Source: Sandaracinus amylolyticus
GTDB taxonomy: Bacteria; Myxococcota_A; Polyangia; Polyangiales; Sandaracinaceae
Assembly: GCF_000737325.1 (NCBI RefSeq)
Contig: NZ_CP011125.1
Span: 3,596,001 to 3,660,000, forward strand
Length of the DNA: 64,000 nucleotides
Direction: 5' to 3'
The notes under the pieces were generated by a model. That model saw nothing but the letters and a program-made list of their open reading frames with translations, made no database searches and was not told the origin of the DNA. Position numbers and translations under genes: made by a program. Within the stretch, counting starts at the first letter, position 1, and every line of letters begins with the position of its first letter. This document shows positions 51,861-59,722 of this stretch, one piece after another.

Positions 51861-52946
51861 GTGCAGCTCGGCACGCACGAATGCATGCCGCCCCACGGCC
51901 GTGACAGCGGTGCCCCGCACGGCGGCGCGCGCGGGGGCTCGCTGCGCGCGATCCCGCCGCGTGGTGGACGCACCGTCGCGATCACCGGCGCGTGCTCGTT
52001 CCTCGGGCGCAACCTGATCGGCGTGCTCGAGGAGGACGACACGATCGCGCGCATCGTGGTGCTCGACATCGCGACACCACGCACCGCGGGGCGCAAGACG
52101 CGCTCGTACCGCGTCGATCTCACGCAGCCGACCGCGGCTGCGCGCGCCTCCGAGATCCTGCGCGCCGAGCAGGTCGACGTGCTCGTCCACCTCGCGTTCC
52201 TGTCGAGCCCGACGACCGCCGAAGGATGGGCGCACGAGCTCGAGAGCGTCGGCACGATGCACCTGCTCGTGGCGGCTCGCGAAGCAGGCGTTCCGCGCAT
52301 CGTCGCGGCGTCGCAGACGATGCTCTACGGGCCGCACCGATCGAACCCGAACTTCTTGTTCGAGGGCGCGTCGCTGCGCGGCATCGAGGGCTGTCGATTC
52401 CTCTCCGACAAGATCGACGCGGAGGCGCAGCTCACGCGCTTCGCGAGCGAGACCGGCGCGCGCGTGACGATCGTCCGGCTCGCGCCGGTGCTCGGTCCGA
52501 CGGTGCGCAGCTGGCTGACGCGGTGGCTCTCGCGACGCTTCGTACCGACGCTGCTCGGGTTCGATCCGCTCGTGCAGCTGCTCCACGAGGCCGACGCGAT
52601 CGCGGCGCTGAAGACCGCGATCGACGTCGACGTGCCGGGCACGTTCAACGTCGCAGGGGAGGGCGTCCTCCCGATCACGACGATCATCAAGCTCGCGGGG
52701 CGCATCGGGACGCCGCTGCCGGGCCCGCTGCTGCGTCGCGCGACGGCGCTGCTGTGGATGAGCGGCATGAACGAGGCCCCCGCGCCCTTCGTCGACTACC
52801 TGCGATATCTCTGCGTCGCCGACACGACGCAGGCGCGCGACGCGCTGGGCTTCGAGCCCGCGTACACGACGCGCGAGGCCGTGCTCGACTTCGGCGGCGC
52901 GCTGCGCCTGCGCGAGGCGAGGCTGATCCGCGAGGCGATCGCGTGA
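51861..52946 (+). CDS. NAD-dependent epimerase-like SDR with Tyr-to-Phe change
   Basis: 361-residue extended SDR. The nucleotide motif is AITGACSFLGRNLIG (~40-54), preceded by ~35 Gly/Pro-rich residues. The place of the catalytic YxxxK reads FLSDKIDAEAQ, so the Tyr appears replaced by Phe while the Lys is kept. TIVRLAPVLGPTV and FDPLVQLLHEADAI match the family's later blocks. Loss of the Tyr makes ordinary redox chemistry doubtful; it may be a binding or regulatory SDR. It overlaps the acyltransferase gene by GTGA. A GalE2-type SDR next to a PlsC-type gene is also found in mycobacteria (Rv0501-Rv0502, from memory). GTG 51861, or ATG 51885. Confidence 0.8.
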   Translation: MQLGTHECMPPHGRDSGAPHGGARGGSLRAIPPRGGRTVAITGACSFLGRNLIGVLEEDDTIARIVVLDIATPRTAGRKTRSYRVDLTQPTAAARASEILRAEQVDVLVHLAFLSSPTTAEGWAHELESVGTMHLLVAAREAGVPRIVAASQTMLYGPHRSNPNFLFEGASLRGIEGCRFLSDKIDAEAQLTRFASETGARVTIVRLAPVLGPTVRSWLTRWLSRRFVPTLLGFDPLVQLLHEADAIAALKTAIDVDVPGTFNVAGEGVLPITTIIKLAGRIGTPLPGPLLRRATALLWMSGMNEAPAPFVDYLRYLCVADTTQARDALGFEPAYTTREAVLDFGGALRLREARLIREAIA

Positions 52947-54871
52947 GCGACGACGACGAGCTCGAGCGCCCGCGGCGGCCGTTCGTGGCCCCGAAGCAGC
53001 AGAAGGCGCGCGGGAAGACGAAGAAGCCCTCGAAGGCGAAGCCGGAGGTGCGTCGCGCATCGCAGGAGGCGAAGCCCGCCGTGCGTCGCACGATCTCGCC
53101 CGAGTCGAAAGCCGCGCCGAGCGCGCGTCGCGCATCGTCGCGCCCGGCATCGTCGCGCCCGGCATCGTCGCGCCCTGCGATCTCGGGCCCTGTGGAGAGC
53201 GCGCCCGAGAAGCGCCGCGTCTCGACGCGCCCCGCCGCGGACGCGCCGGAGAAGCGCCGCGCCTCGGCGCGCCCCGCCTCGAGCGAGGGCGACGCGGGTC
53301 GCGCGACGACGAGCGCGCCCGACGCTCGTCGCACCTCCTCGCGCTCCGCCGCGAGCGAGCCGCCCCGGCGCAAGTCGACGCGCCCCGAGCGCCCGGCGCC
53401 CGAGCGCGAGTCGACGGCGGACGTATCGAAGCCTCGTCGCGCGTCGGCTCGCCCTGCGCGCATCGACGATCGCGTCATCGCACCGAAGCCCGCGCCGCCC
53501 GTTCCCGAGCCCGCGAACGAAGCGCCCACGCCCACCGAGCGCGTCGCCCGCCCCTCGGTACGTCGCTCCACGCTCCCGCTCCCGCCCGCGATCCCCAACG
53601 CGGACACCCGCGCTCCGCGCTCGACGCCCCAGCCCGCGCCCCCGGTGCGCCTCGAGCCGAGCTCGCCCGGCACCCTCGCGGCGCCGCGTCCGGAGCGCGT
53701 CCGCCCGGCCGCTCGCGCGACCCTGCCGCTGCGCGCCTCGCAGCCGCCGCTCGCGGGCGCAGAGGAAGAAGCCGCGACCGTCGAGTCGATCCCCGCGACC
53801 CCCGACGCCGCGATCGCGTCACCCGACCCGTCTCCGCTCCCTCAGCCCGAGCCCAACCCGGACCCCGACCGCGACTCCGTCGAAGACGATCTCTACGCGA
53901 TCGAGCAGACCCTCGATCGCTTCCTCGACGACGCAGCCTCCACCGACGATCGCGCCGCGCGCCGCCGCGCTGTCGAGGCCTTCGCCCAGGTCGCCGCGCA
54001 CCTCGGCGGGACGACCGACACGCCGGACGCGCCCGGCCTCGCGCGCGAGCTCCTGCGCCCCGGCTACTACGTGCGCCAGTGGGGCCGCCTCGGCCTGCGC
54101 GACCGGAGCGACGACATCGACGAGCTCGGCCTCGATCGCACCTACGAAACGCGCTTCCTGCCGCTCTTCGATCGCATCTACCGCAGCTGGTTCCGCGTGC
54201 TCGCGCGCGGCCTCGATCACGTGCCCGAGAGCGGCCGCTGCCTCGTCGTCGCGAACCACGGCGGCGCGCTGCCGTGGGACGGCCTGATGCTGCGCACCGC
54301 GATGCGCCTCGATCATCCGTCGCGCCGCGAGCTGCGCTGGCTCGCCGAGGACTTCGTCGCGCACGCGCCGTTCCTGGGCGCGTTCGTGAACCGCGTCGGC
54401 GCCGTGCGCGCGTGCCCCGAGAACGCGGAGCGCATGCTCGCGCGCGACATGCTCGTCGCGGTCTTCCCCGAGGGCGAGAAGGGCCTCGGCAAGCCCTTCG
54501 GCAAAAGGTATGAGCTCCAACGATTCGGCCGCGGCGGCTACGTGAAGCTCGCGCTCCGCACCCGCACGCCGATCGTCCCGACCGCGATCGTCGGCAGCGA
54601 GGAAGCGCACCCGCTGCTCTTCCGCACCGGCGCGCTCGCGCGCCTCGTCGGCCTCCCGTTCCTGCCGATCACGCCCACGTTCCCGTGGCTCGGCCCGGTC
54701 GGGCTCGTCCCGCTCCCGAGCCGCTGGGTGATCCTCTGCGGCGAGCCGATCCACCTCGACGACGCGGACCCCGACGACCCGATCGCCGTCGCGCACCTCA
54801 ACGATCGCGTCCGAGGTGCGGTGCAGGATCTCGTGCGTCGCGCCCTCGATCTCCGAGAGCGCCCGTTCTGA
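52943..54871 (+). CDS. PlsC-type acyltransferase with long disordered N-terminus
   Basis: 642 residues. The first ~310 are low-complexity, rich in Arg, Ala, Pro and Ser, with near-repeats such as RRASARPAS, SRPASSRPASSRP and EKRRVSTRPA, and probably disordered. From ~345 a glycerolipid acyltransferase domain follows: VVANHGGALPWDG (the His/Asp pair is spaced by six rather than four residues), AVFPEGEKGLGKPF, YVKLALRTRTPIVPTAIVG and WVILCGEPIHL. The predicted reaction is acyl transfer from acyl-CoA or ACP to a (lyso)phospholipid or related alcohol, at the inner membrane. The basic tail could bind DNA, membrane or partners. GTG 52943 is coupled to the SDR. Confidence 0.82.
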   Translation: MSDDDELERPRRPFVAPKQQKARGKTKKPSKAKPEVRRASQEAKPAVRRTISPESKAAPSARRASSRPASSRPASSRPAISGPVESAPEKRRVSTRPAADAPEKRRASARPASSEGDAGRATTSAPDARRTSSRSAASEPPRRKSTRPERPAPERESTADVSKPRRASARPARIDDRVIAPKPAPPVPEPANEAPTPTERVARPSVRRSTLPLPPAIPNADTRAPRSTPQPAPPVRLEPSSPGTLAAPRPERVRPAARATLPLRASQPPLAGAEEEAATVESIPATPDAAIASPDPSPLPQPEPNPDPDRDSVEDDLYAIEQTLDRFLDDAASTDDRAARRRAVEAFAQVAAHLGGTTDTPDAPGLARELLRPGYYVRQWGRLGLRDRSDDIDELGLDRTYETRFLPLFDRIYRSWFRVLARGLDHVPESGRCLVVANHGGALPWDGLMLRTAMRLDHPSRRELRWLAEDFVAHAPFLGAFVNRVGAVRACPENAERMLARDMLVAVFPEGEKGLGKPFGKRYELQRFGRGGYVKLALRTRTPIVPTAIVGSEEAHPLLFRTGALARLVGLPFLPITPTFPWLGPVGLVPLPSRWVILCGEPIHLDDADPDDPIAVAHLNDRVRGAVQDLVRRALDLRERPF

Positions 54872-54888
54872 TTGCGCCGGTCGTCCGA

Positions 54889-55611
54889 TCAGATCTTCCG
54901 GAACACGCCGACGACGACGCCCAGGATCTGCGTCTCGCGCCACTCGCTCTTCGGCACGAGGATTGGCGCGATCGACGCGTTCGCCGGCTCGAGCCGGATG
55001 TGCGTCGACTCCGGGTAGAAGTACTTGCAGGTCGCTTCGTCGCCGACCATCGCGATCACGATCGTCCCGCGCGCGGCCTGCGCCTGCTTGCGCACGAAGA
55101 CGTAGTCGCCGTCGTGGATGCCGGCCTCGATCATCGACTCGCCCTGGATGCGCAGGCCGAACACGTCACCGCCGCGCGCACCGCGCCCGAGCAGCATCCG
55201 ATCGATGCGCACCGTGTCGCCGCCGTGGTGCTCGATCGCCTCGATCGGGAGGCCCGCTGCGACGCGACCGAGGATCGGGATCTCGATCATGTCGTCGTTC
55301 GCGGCCTCGGCCTCGCGCGTCGTCTCGACGTCGACGAGCTCGTGCTCCTCGCGCGTGCTCGAGATGCTCGACGCGCCACGTCCCACGATGCGCAGCGTCG
55401 TGTCGGTCGGACGCAGCGTGCGCGACTTCATGTCCTCGCGCGTGAGATAGCCCTTCCGCTCGAGCGCGCGGAGGTGATCGTTCACGCCGTTCGTGCTGCG
55501 GATGCCGAGCTTCAGCCCGATCTCGCGAAGCGTCGGCGGGTACCCGCGGTCCTGGATCGACTCGCAGATGTACTCGAGCACCATCCGCTGACGATCGGTG
55601 AGCTTGTTCAT
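54889..55611 (-). CDS. lexA: LexA repressor
   Basis: 240-residue SOS repressor and self-cleaving peptidase. The helix-turn-helix region is GYPPTLREIGLKLGIRSTNG (23-42). The cleavage site Ala119-Gly120 lies in GRVAAGLP. The catalytic dyad is Ser159 (IQGESM) and Lys196 (EATCKYF). The linker between domains is ~25 residues longer than in E. coli LexA. ATG 55611. A dyad at 55640-55653 just upstream is a candidate autoregulatory operator. The gene is convergent with the acyltransferase gene (17-bp gap). No recA, imuB or dnaE2 gene is adjacent. Confidence 0.96.
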   Translation of the reverse strand: MNKLTDRQRMVLEYICESIQDRGYPPTLREIGLKLGIRSTNGVNDHLRALERKGYLTREDMKSRTLRPTDTTLRIVGRGASSISSTREEHELVDVETTREAEAANDDMIEIPILGRVAAGLPIEAIEHHGGDTVRIDRMLLGRGARGGDVFGLRIQGESMIEAGIHDGDYVFVRKQAQAARGTIVIAMVGDEATCKYFYPESTHIRLEPANASIAPILVPKSEWRETQILGVVVGVFRKI

Positions 55612-55639
55612 CGAGGGCCTCCACTGCCCGCGCGCTGTT

Positions 55640-55653
55640 CACCTGGGCAGGTG
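55640..55653. promoter_or_regulatory. candidate LexA operator (dyad upstream of lexA)
   Basis: CACCT-GGGC-AGGTG, a perfect 5-bp dyad 29 bases before the lexA start, preceded by CTGTT. Position fits autoregulation. The sequence is not a textbook box, so this is inference from place and symmetry. Confidence 0.35.
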
Positions 55654-55689
55654 CGACAAACGATTACGTGACGCCTGTGCACCCGTCAA

Positions 55690-55790
55690 GATTTTCGCAT
55701 CAACCGGAGGGCTCGCTGGCGGAGGCCCGGACGGGAGCGTGCGGAGCACGCGGACGGGAGGGCCGGAGCGGGCGAGCCGATTTTCGCATC
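55690..55790. repeat. hairpin element flanked by 12-bp direct repeats; relative of the 81-bp repeats
   Basis: GATTTTCGCATC occurs at 55690-55701 and 55779-55790. Between them 55727-55756 matches the minus strand of the 81-bp units (for example 47810-47839) in 28 of 30 positions. The two differences form a compensatory pair in the stem: GCGTGC-GGA-GCACGC here, GCGCGC-GGA-GCGCGC there. GGGCGAGCCGAT at 55770-55781 is also shared. Intergenic, between lexA and the VIT-VWA gene. Confidence 0.75.
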
Positions 55791-55855
55791 GCACCCGACG
55801 CAATTCGAGAACGAGAGTCAGATCGCGCGCCGCGCTCGCGCGTCCGAGGCCGTCC

Positions 55856-58159
55856 ATGCGCCGATCGCTGCTCGCCTCGCTCGCCGCGCTCCTGGTCACG
55901 TTCGCCGCGCAGGGACGCGCCCACGCGATCGGCGTGCTGCTCCCGACACGCCCCGAGATCGAGCCCCTCGCGATCCGACATCACCGAGTGTCGATCAGCG
56001 TGCGCGAGCGGATCGCGGAGACGCGCGTCGAGCAGGTGTTCCTCAACCAGTCGGGCGAGACCCTCGAGGCGACGTACGTCTTCCCGCTCCCGCCGGGCGC
56101 GACGGTGAGCGGCTTCACGATGTGGGTCGACGGCCGGCCGCAGCGCGGCGAGCTCCTCGAGTCGGCGCAGGCGCGCGCGGTGTACGAGCAGATCGTCGCG
56201 CGCATGCGCGATCCCGGCCTCGTCGAGCAGATCGGCGGCAACCTGTTCCGCGCGCGCGTCTTCCCGATCGCGCCGAACAGCGAGCAGCGCATCGAGCTGC
56301 GCTTCACGCAGACGCTCGAGTACCACGGCGGCGTCGTGCACTACCGCTATCCGCTGCGCACCGCGGGGCGCGCGGCGCGCACGCTCGAGGACCTCACGAT
56401 CACCGCGGAGATCGTCTCGCGCACGCCGGTGCGCGCCGTCTACTCGCCGACCCACGCGCTCGCGATCGCGCGCGAGGGCGACCAGCGCGCGCTCGCGTCC
56501 TACGAAGGCCATCGCGTCGCGCTCGATCAGGACTTCGACCTCTACTACGCGGTCGCGGACGGAGACGTCGGGCTCTCGCTGCTGTCGCACCGCGCAGGCG
56601 GAGACGACGGCTACTTCCTCGCGATGATCGCGCCGCGCACCGCGCTCACCGAGCACGAGCTCGCGAGCAAGGAAGTGATCTTCGTCTTCGACACGTCGGG
56701 CTCGATGACCGGCGACAAGATCGCGCGCGCCCGGGCCGCGCTCGATCACATGCTCGCGCGTCTCGGCCCGAACGATCGCTTCCAGGTCGTGCGCTTCTCG
56801 ACCGACGTCGAGCTGCTCTTCGATCGCGGCGCGTCGATGCCCGCGACCCCGGCGAACGTCGCGTCGGCGCGACGCTTCGCGAGCCGCTTCGTCGCCGCGG
56901 GCGGCACCGCGATCCACGGCGCGCTCGACGAGGCGCTGCGCACCCGCGCGCCCACGACCGCGACTCCGCGCATGATCGTGTTCCTCACCGACGGCATGCC
57001 GACCGTCGGCGAGACCGATCCTGCGACGATCGTGCGCGAGGTGACGGCGCGCACCACGGCGACCACGGGCGCGAGCACGCGGCTCTTCGTGTTCGGCGTC
57101 GGCGACGACGTGAACACCACGTTCCTCGACGCGCTCGCGGTCGGCAGCGGCGGCACGTCGGACTACGTGCGCGGCGAGGACGGCGCCGAGCTCCAGCAGC
57201 GGCTCTCGACGTTGTACGACCGCATCGCGTACCCGGTGCTCGCGGACCTTCACCTCTCGCTGCCCGGCGCGTCCGCGTTCGACGTGTACCCGCGCGATCT
57301 CGGGCACCTCTATCGCGGCGATCAGCTGCTCGTGGTCGGGCGGTATCGCGGGGAGGGCGCCGTGCAGGTGGTGCTCGAAGGACGTGTCGGCGGCGCGACG
57401 CCGCTGCGGCTCGAGTTCCCGGTCACGATGCCGAGCGCCGAGACGCGCAACGACTTCCTGCCGCGCGTGTGGGCGACGCGGAAGGTCGCGACGTTGCTCG
57501 ACGAGATCCGTCTGAACGGCGAGCGGCCCGAGCTGCGCGAGGAGGTCGTGCGCCTCGCGCGACAGTTCGGGCTGGTCACGCCGTACACGAGCTATCTCGT
57601 CGCGGAGGACGTGGAGATCCCCCGCGGCATCGCGCCGGTGCCCGACGCGCGCCCGCTGCGCCCGATGGACGAGCCCGCACCGGTCAGCGAGGCGCAGGCC
57701 GACTTCGAGCGCTTCGCCGACGCGACGGCCGCGCGCGCACCCCAGACGACGAGCTCGGGCGGCGGCGGCGGCGGCGGCGGCGGCGCGGCGTCGATGGCGC
57801 CCGAAGGCGGACGCGGCGAGAGCGGCCGTCGTCTCTCGGCGCGCCTGCGTGATCTGCGTGGCGCGGAGCAGGCCGCGGCGCTCGCGGCGCAGGACGCGCG
57901 GTTCGTGCTCGGTCGCGCGTTCGTGCGTCGCGACGGGATGTGGGTCGACTCGCGCTATCGCGCGGGGCGGCGCGAGCTGCGGATGCGCTGGGGCAGCGAG
58001 GGCTACTTCGCGCTGCTGCGCGCACGACCCGAGCTCGGCCCGGCGCTCGCGCTCGGGGATCGCGTGACGATCGCGATCGACGCTGCGCGCGTGATCGTGA
58101 TCGACCCGAGCGCGCCCGAGCGCATCAGCGAGACCGACGTCAGCGCGTTCCTGGAGTGA
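55856..58159 (+). CDS. secreted VIT/VWA-domain protein
   Basis: 767-residue exported protein. The signal peptide ends near RAHA (~24). A VIT domain (~32-160) has VEQVFLNQSGETLEATYVFP and RGELLESAQARAVYEQ. A von Willebrand A domain starts near 275 with the complete MIDAS motif FVFDTSGSM (DxSxS) and later FLTDGMPTVGET. A beta-rich domain, a Gly run (~640) and a C-terminal globular part follow. VIT-VWA proteins are metal-dependent adhesion or processing factors, best known as inter-alpha-trypsin-inhibitor heavy-chain relatives; the bacterial role is mostly unknown. ATG 55856 with GAGG upstream. Followed 22 bp later by a DUF4349 lipoprotein, probably one unit. Confidence 0.88.
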   Translation: MRRSLLASLAALLVTFAAQGRAHAIGVLLPTRPEIEPLAIRHHRVSISVRERIAETRVEQVFLNQSGETLEATYVFPLPPGATVSGFTMWVDGRPQRGELLESAQARAVYEQIVARMRDPGLVEQIGGNLFRARVFPIAPNSEQRIELRFTQTLEYHGGVVHYRYPLRTAGRAARTLEDLTITAEIVSRTPVRAVYSPTHALAIAREGDQRALASYEGHRVALDQDFDLYYAVADGDVGLSLLSHRAGGDDGYFLAMIAPRTALTEHELASKEVIFVFDTSGSMTGDKIARARAALDHMLARLGPNDRFQVVRFSTDVELLFDRGASMPATPANVASARRFASRFVAAGGTAIHGALDEALRTRAPTTATPRMIVFLTDGMPTVGETDPATIVREVTARTTATTGASTRLFVFGVGDDVNTTFLDALAVGSGGTSDYVRGEDGAELQQRLSTLYDRIAYPVLADLHLSLPGASAFDVYPRDLGHLYRGDQLLVVGRYRGEGAVQVVLEGRVGGATPLRLEFPVTMPSAETRNDFLPRVWATRKVATLLDEIRLNGERPELREEVVRLARQFGLVTPYTSYLVAEDVEIPRGIAPVPDARPLRPMDEPAPVSEAQADFERFADATAARAPQTTSSGGGGGGGGGAASMAPEGGRGESGRRLSARLRDLRGAEQAAALAAQDARFVLGRAFVRRDGMWVDSRYRAGRRELRMRWGSEGYFALLRARPELGPALALGDRVTIAIDAARVIVIDPSAPERISETDVSAFLE

Positions 58160-58181
58160 GCCGGAGCGCGGGAGGAAGAGC

Positions 58182-59198
58182 ATGAGAGAGAGACGATGGT
58201 GCGGCGCTCCACTCGCAGCCGCGGCGGCGCTCCTGGTCGCGGGCGCGATGGGCGCGGGATGCGGCGCGCCGAGCCGCGGCTACGCGAGCTCGGCCGACAC
58301 GACGGCGACGACGTACGGCAGCGGCGGCGGGGTCGGATACGACGACGTCTGGCGAGAACGATCTGCGGCGTCGTTCGACGCGTACGGCAGCACGGACAGC
58401 TCCGGCGCGTCGGTCGCGTCGTCGGACGAGGGTGAGCCCGAGGAGCGATCGATCGAGGTCCACGCGCAGTCGGCCACCGCGCGCCGTGCGCCCGCCGCGC
58501 AGCCCTCGTCCGATCACGTCGCGGCGGCGCGCACCGAAGAGCGGCCGATGATCGCGCAGGCGGCCCCGCGTCCGACGCCGCCGACCGCGAGCACCACGCC
58601 GCGCGAGCAGGCCCAGGCGCAAGCCGCGCAGACCGCGACCGACGCCGTCGACACCTCGGGCCCGCTGCTCATCTACACCGCGGTCATGCACCTCGCGGTC
58701 TACGAGGTCGCGGAGAGCCAGGAGCGCATCGTCGCCGCGGCGCGCGAGCTCGGCGGGTTCGTGTTCACGCAGGCCGACGATCGCCTCGTGGTGCGCGTGC
58801 CCGCGCCGCGCTTCCACGCGCTGATCGAGCACGTCGAGCAAGCGGGCGACGTCGAGCACCGCGAGGTGCAGGCGCAGGACGTGAGCGAGGAGTTCCACGA
58901 CGTCGACATCCGCATCCGCAACCTCGAGGCGATGCGCCGTCGCGTCGAGACGCTGCTCGCGCAGGCGCAGACCGTCGAGGACGCGCTGCAGGTCGAGCAG
59001 CAGCTGCAGCGCATCACCGAGGAGCTCGAGCGCCTGCGCGGCCGCCAGCGCTTCCTCGCGGATCGCATCGCGTTCTCGACGATCACCGTGCTCTTCCGGT
59101 CGCGCCCGCGCGAGCTCGTGGGCCAGCCCGACATCTTCCAGCTTCCCTTCGCGTGGCTCGATCAGCTCGGCCTCGCGACCCTCCTGGACCTGCGATGA
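58182..59198 (+). CDS. DUF4349-type lipoprotein
   Basis: 338 residues. The lipoprotein signal ends in GAMGAGC. A long Ser/Ala/Thr-rich linker (~30-155) leads to a DUF4349-like domain: LIYTAVMHLAVYEVAESQERIVAAARELGG, VQAQDVSEEFHDVDIRIRN and a coiled coil (~235-290, EDALQVEQQLQRITEELERLRG), ending in ISTIT-like strands. The usual C-terminal membrane helix of DUF4349 proteins is absent; the chain ends soon after. Function unknown; envelope-associated. ATG 58182 follows GGAGGAAGAGC. It is coupled with the next small lipoprotein gene, whose start is 8 bp downstream. Confidence 0.78.
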   Translation: MRERRWCGAPLAAAAALLVAGAMGAGCGAPSRGYASSADTTATTYGSGGGVGYDDVWRERSAASFDAYGSTDSSGASVASSDEGEPEERSIEVHAQSATARRAPAAQPSSDHVAAARTEERPMIAQAAPRPTPPTASTTPREQAQAQAAQTATDAVDTSGPLLIYTAVMHLAVYEVAESQERIVAAARELGGFVFTQADDRLVVRVPAPRFHALIEHVEQAGDVEHREVQAQDVSEEFHDVDIRIRNLEAMRRRVETLLAQAQTVEDALQVEQQLQRITEELERLRGRQRFLADRIAFSTITVLFRSRPRELVGQPDIFQLPFAWLDQLGLATLLDLR

Positions 59199-59206
59199 GG
59201 CGATCG

Positions 59207-59683
59207 ATGACCACGACGACGAGGACGTTCCTGCTCGCGCTCTCGCTCGCGCTCGGCGCGTGTGGCCCGCACTTCGGCATCGACACGCCCGACGACTTCG
59301 TCTCGCTCGACGAAGGCGTGCAGCAGCAGCGCGGCTACGCGATGCGCGCGACCACCGCCGACGGAGTCGTGATCGCGGTGCGCGAGATCGACGATCCGCG
59401 CCGCGGCACCCGCGACTTCTGGGTCGAGGCCATCCGCAACCGCCTGCGACGCGCCGGCGGCTACGCGCTGCTCGAGGAGGAAGACATCCGCGCCGCGAGC
59501 GGCGACACCGGGCACCAGATGCGCTTCGGTCGCGACGAGAACGGCCGCCCCTACGCGTACTGGATCACGGTGTTCGTGCGGCCCGGTCGCGTGACCGTGG
59601 TCGAGGCCGGCGGGCGTCGCGAGGTCTTCGACGAGGAGGTCGAGGACGTGCGCCGCGCGATCTCGAGCATTCGGATCCAGTGA
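59207..59683 (+). CDS. small lipoprotein, unknown
   Basis: 158 residues with a lipoprotein signal (LLALSLALGACG). The mature part is a compact mixed domain with DFVSLDEGVQQQRGYAMRATTADGVVIAVRE and YWITVFVRPGRVTVVEAGG, resembling small envelope lipoproteins of myxobacteria but no named family. ATG 59207 is favoured by GAGG 6 bases upstream; ATG 59195, overlapping the DUF4349 stop as ATGA, would add four residues. It is the last gene of the VIT-VWA/DUF4349 group and ends at a perfect hairpin shared with the convergent Cys-rich gene. Confidence 0.72.
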   Translation: MTTTTRTFLLALSLALGACGPHFGIDTPDDFVSLDEGVQQQRGYAMRATTADGVVIAVREIDDPRRGTRDFWVEAIRNRLRRAGGYALLEEEDIRAASGDTGHQMRFGRDENGRPYAYWITVFVRPGRVTVVEAGGRREVFDEEVEDVRRAISSIRIQ

Positions 59684-59691
59684 AGCGCGAC

Positions 59692-59722
59692 GACGATCGT
59701 TCGGCGCCGCCGAACGATCGTC
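59692..59722. terminator. perfect 14-bp bidirectional hairpin
   Basis: GACGATCGTTCGGC (59692-59705) pairs perfectly with GCCGAACGATCGTC (59709-59722), loop GCC. It lies 8 bases after one stop and overlaps the stop codon of the convergent gene. The best terminator candidate in the window despite lacking a T-run. Confidence 0.7.
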
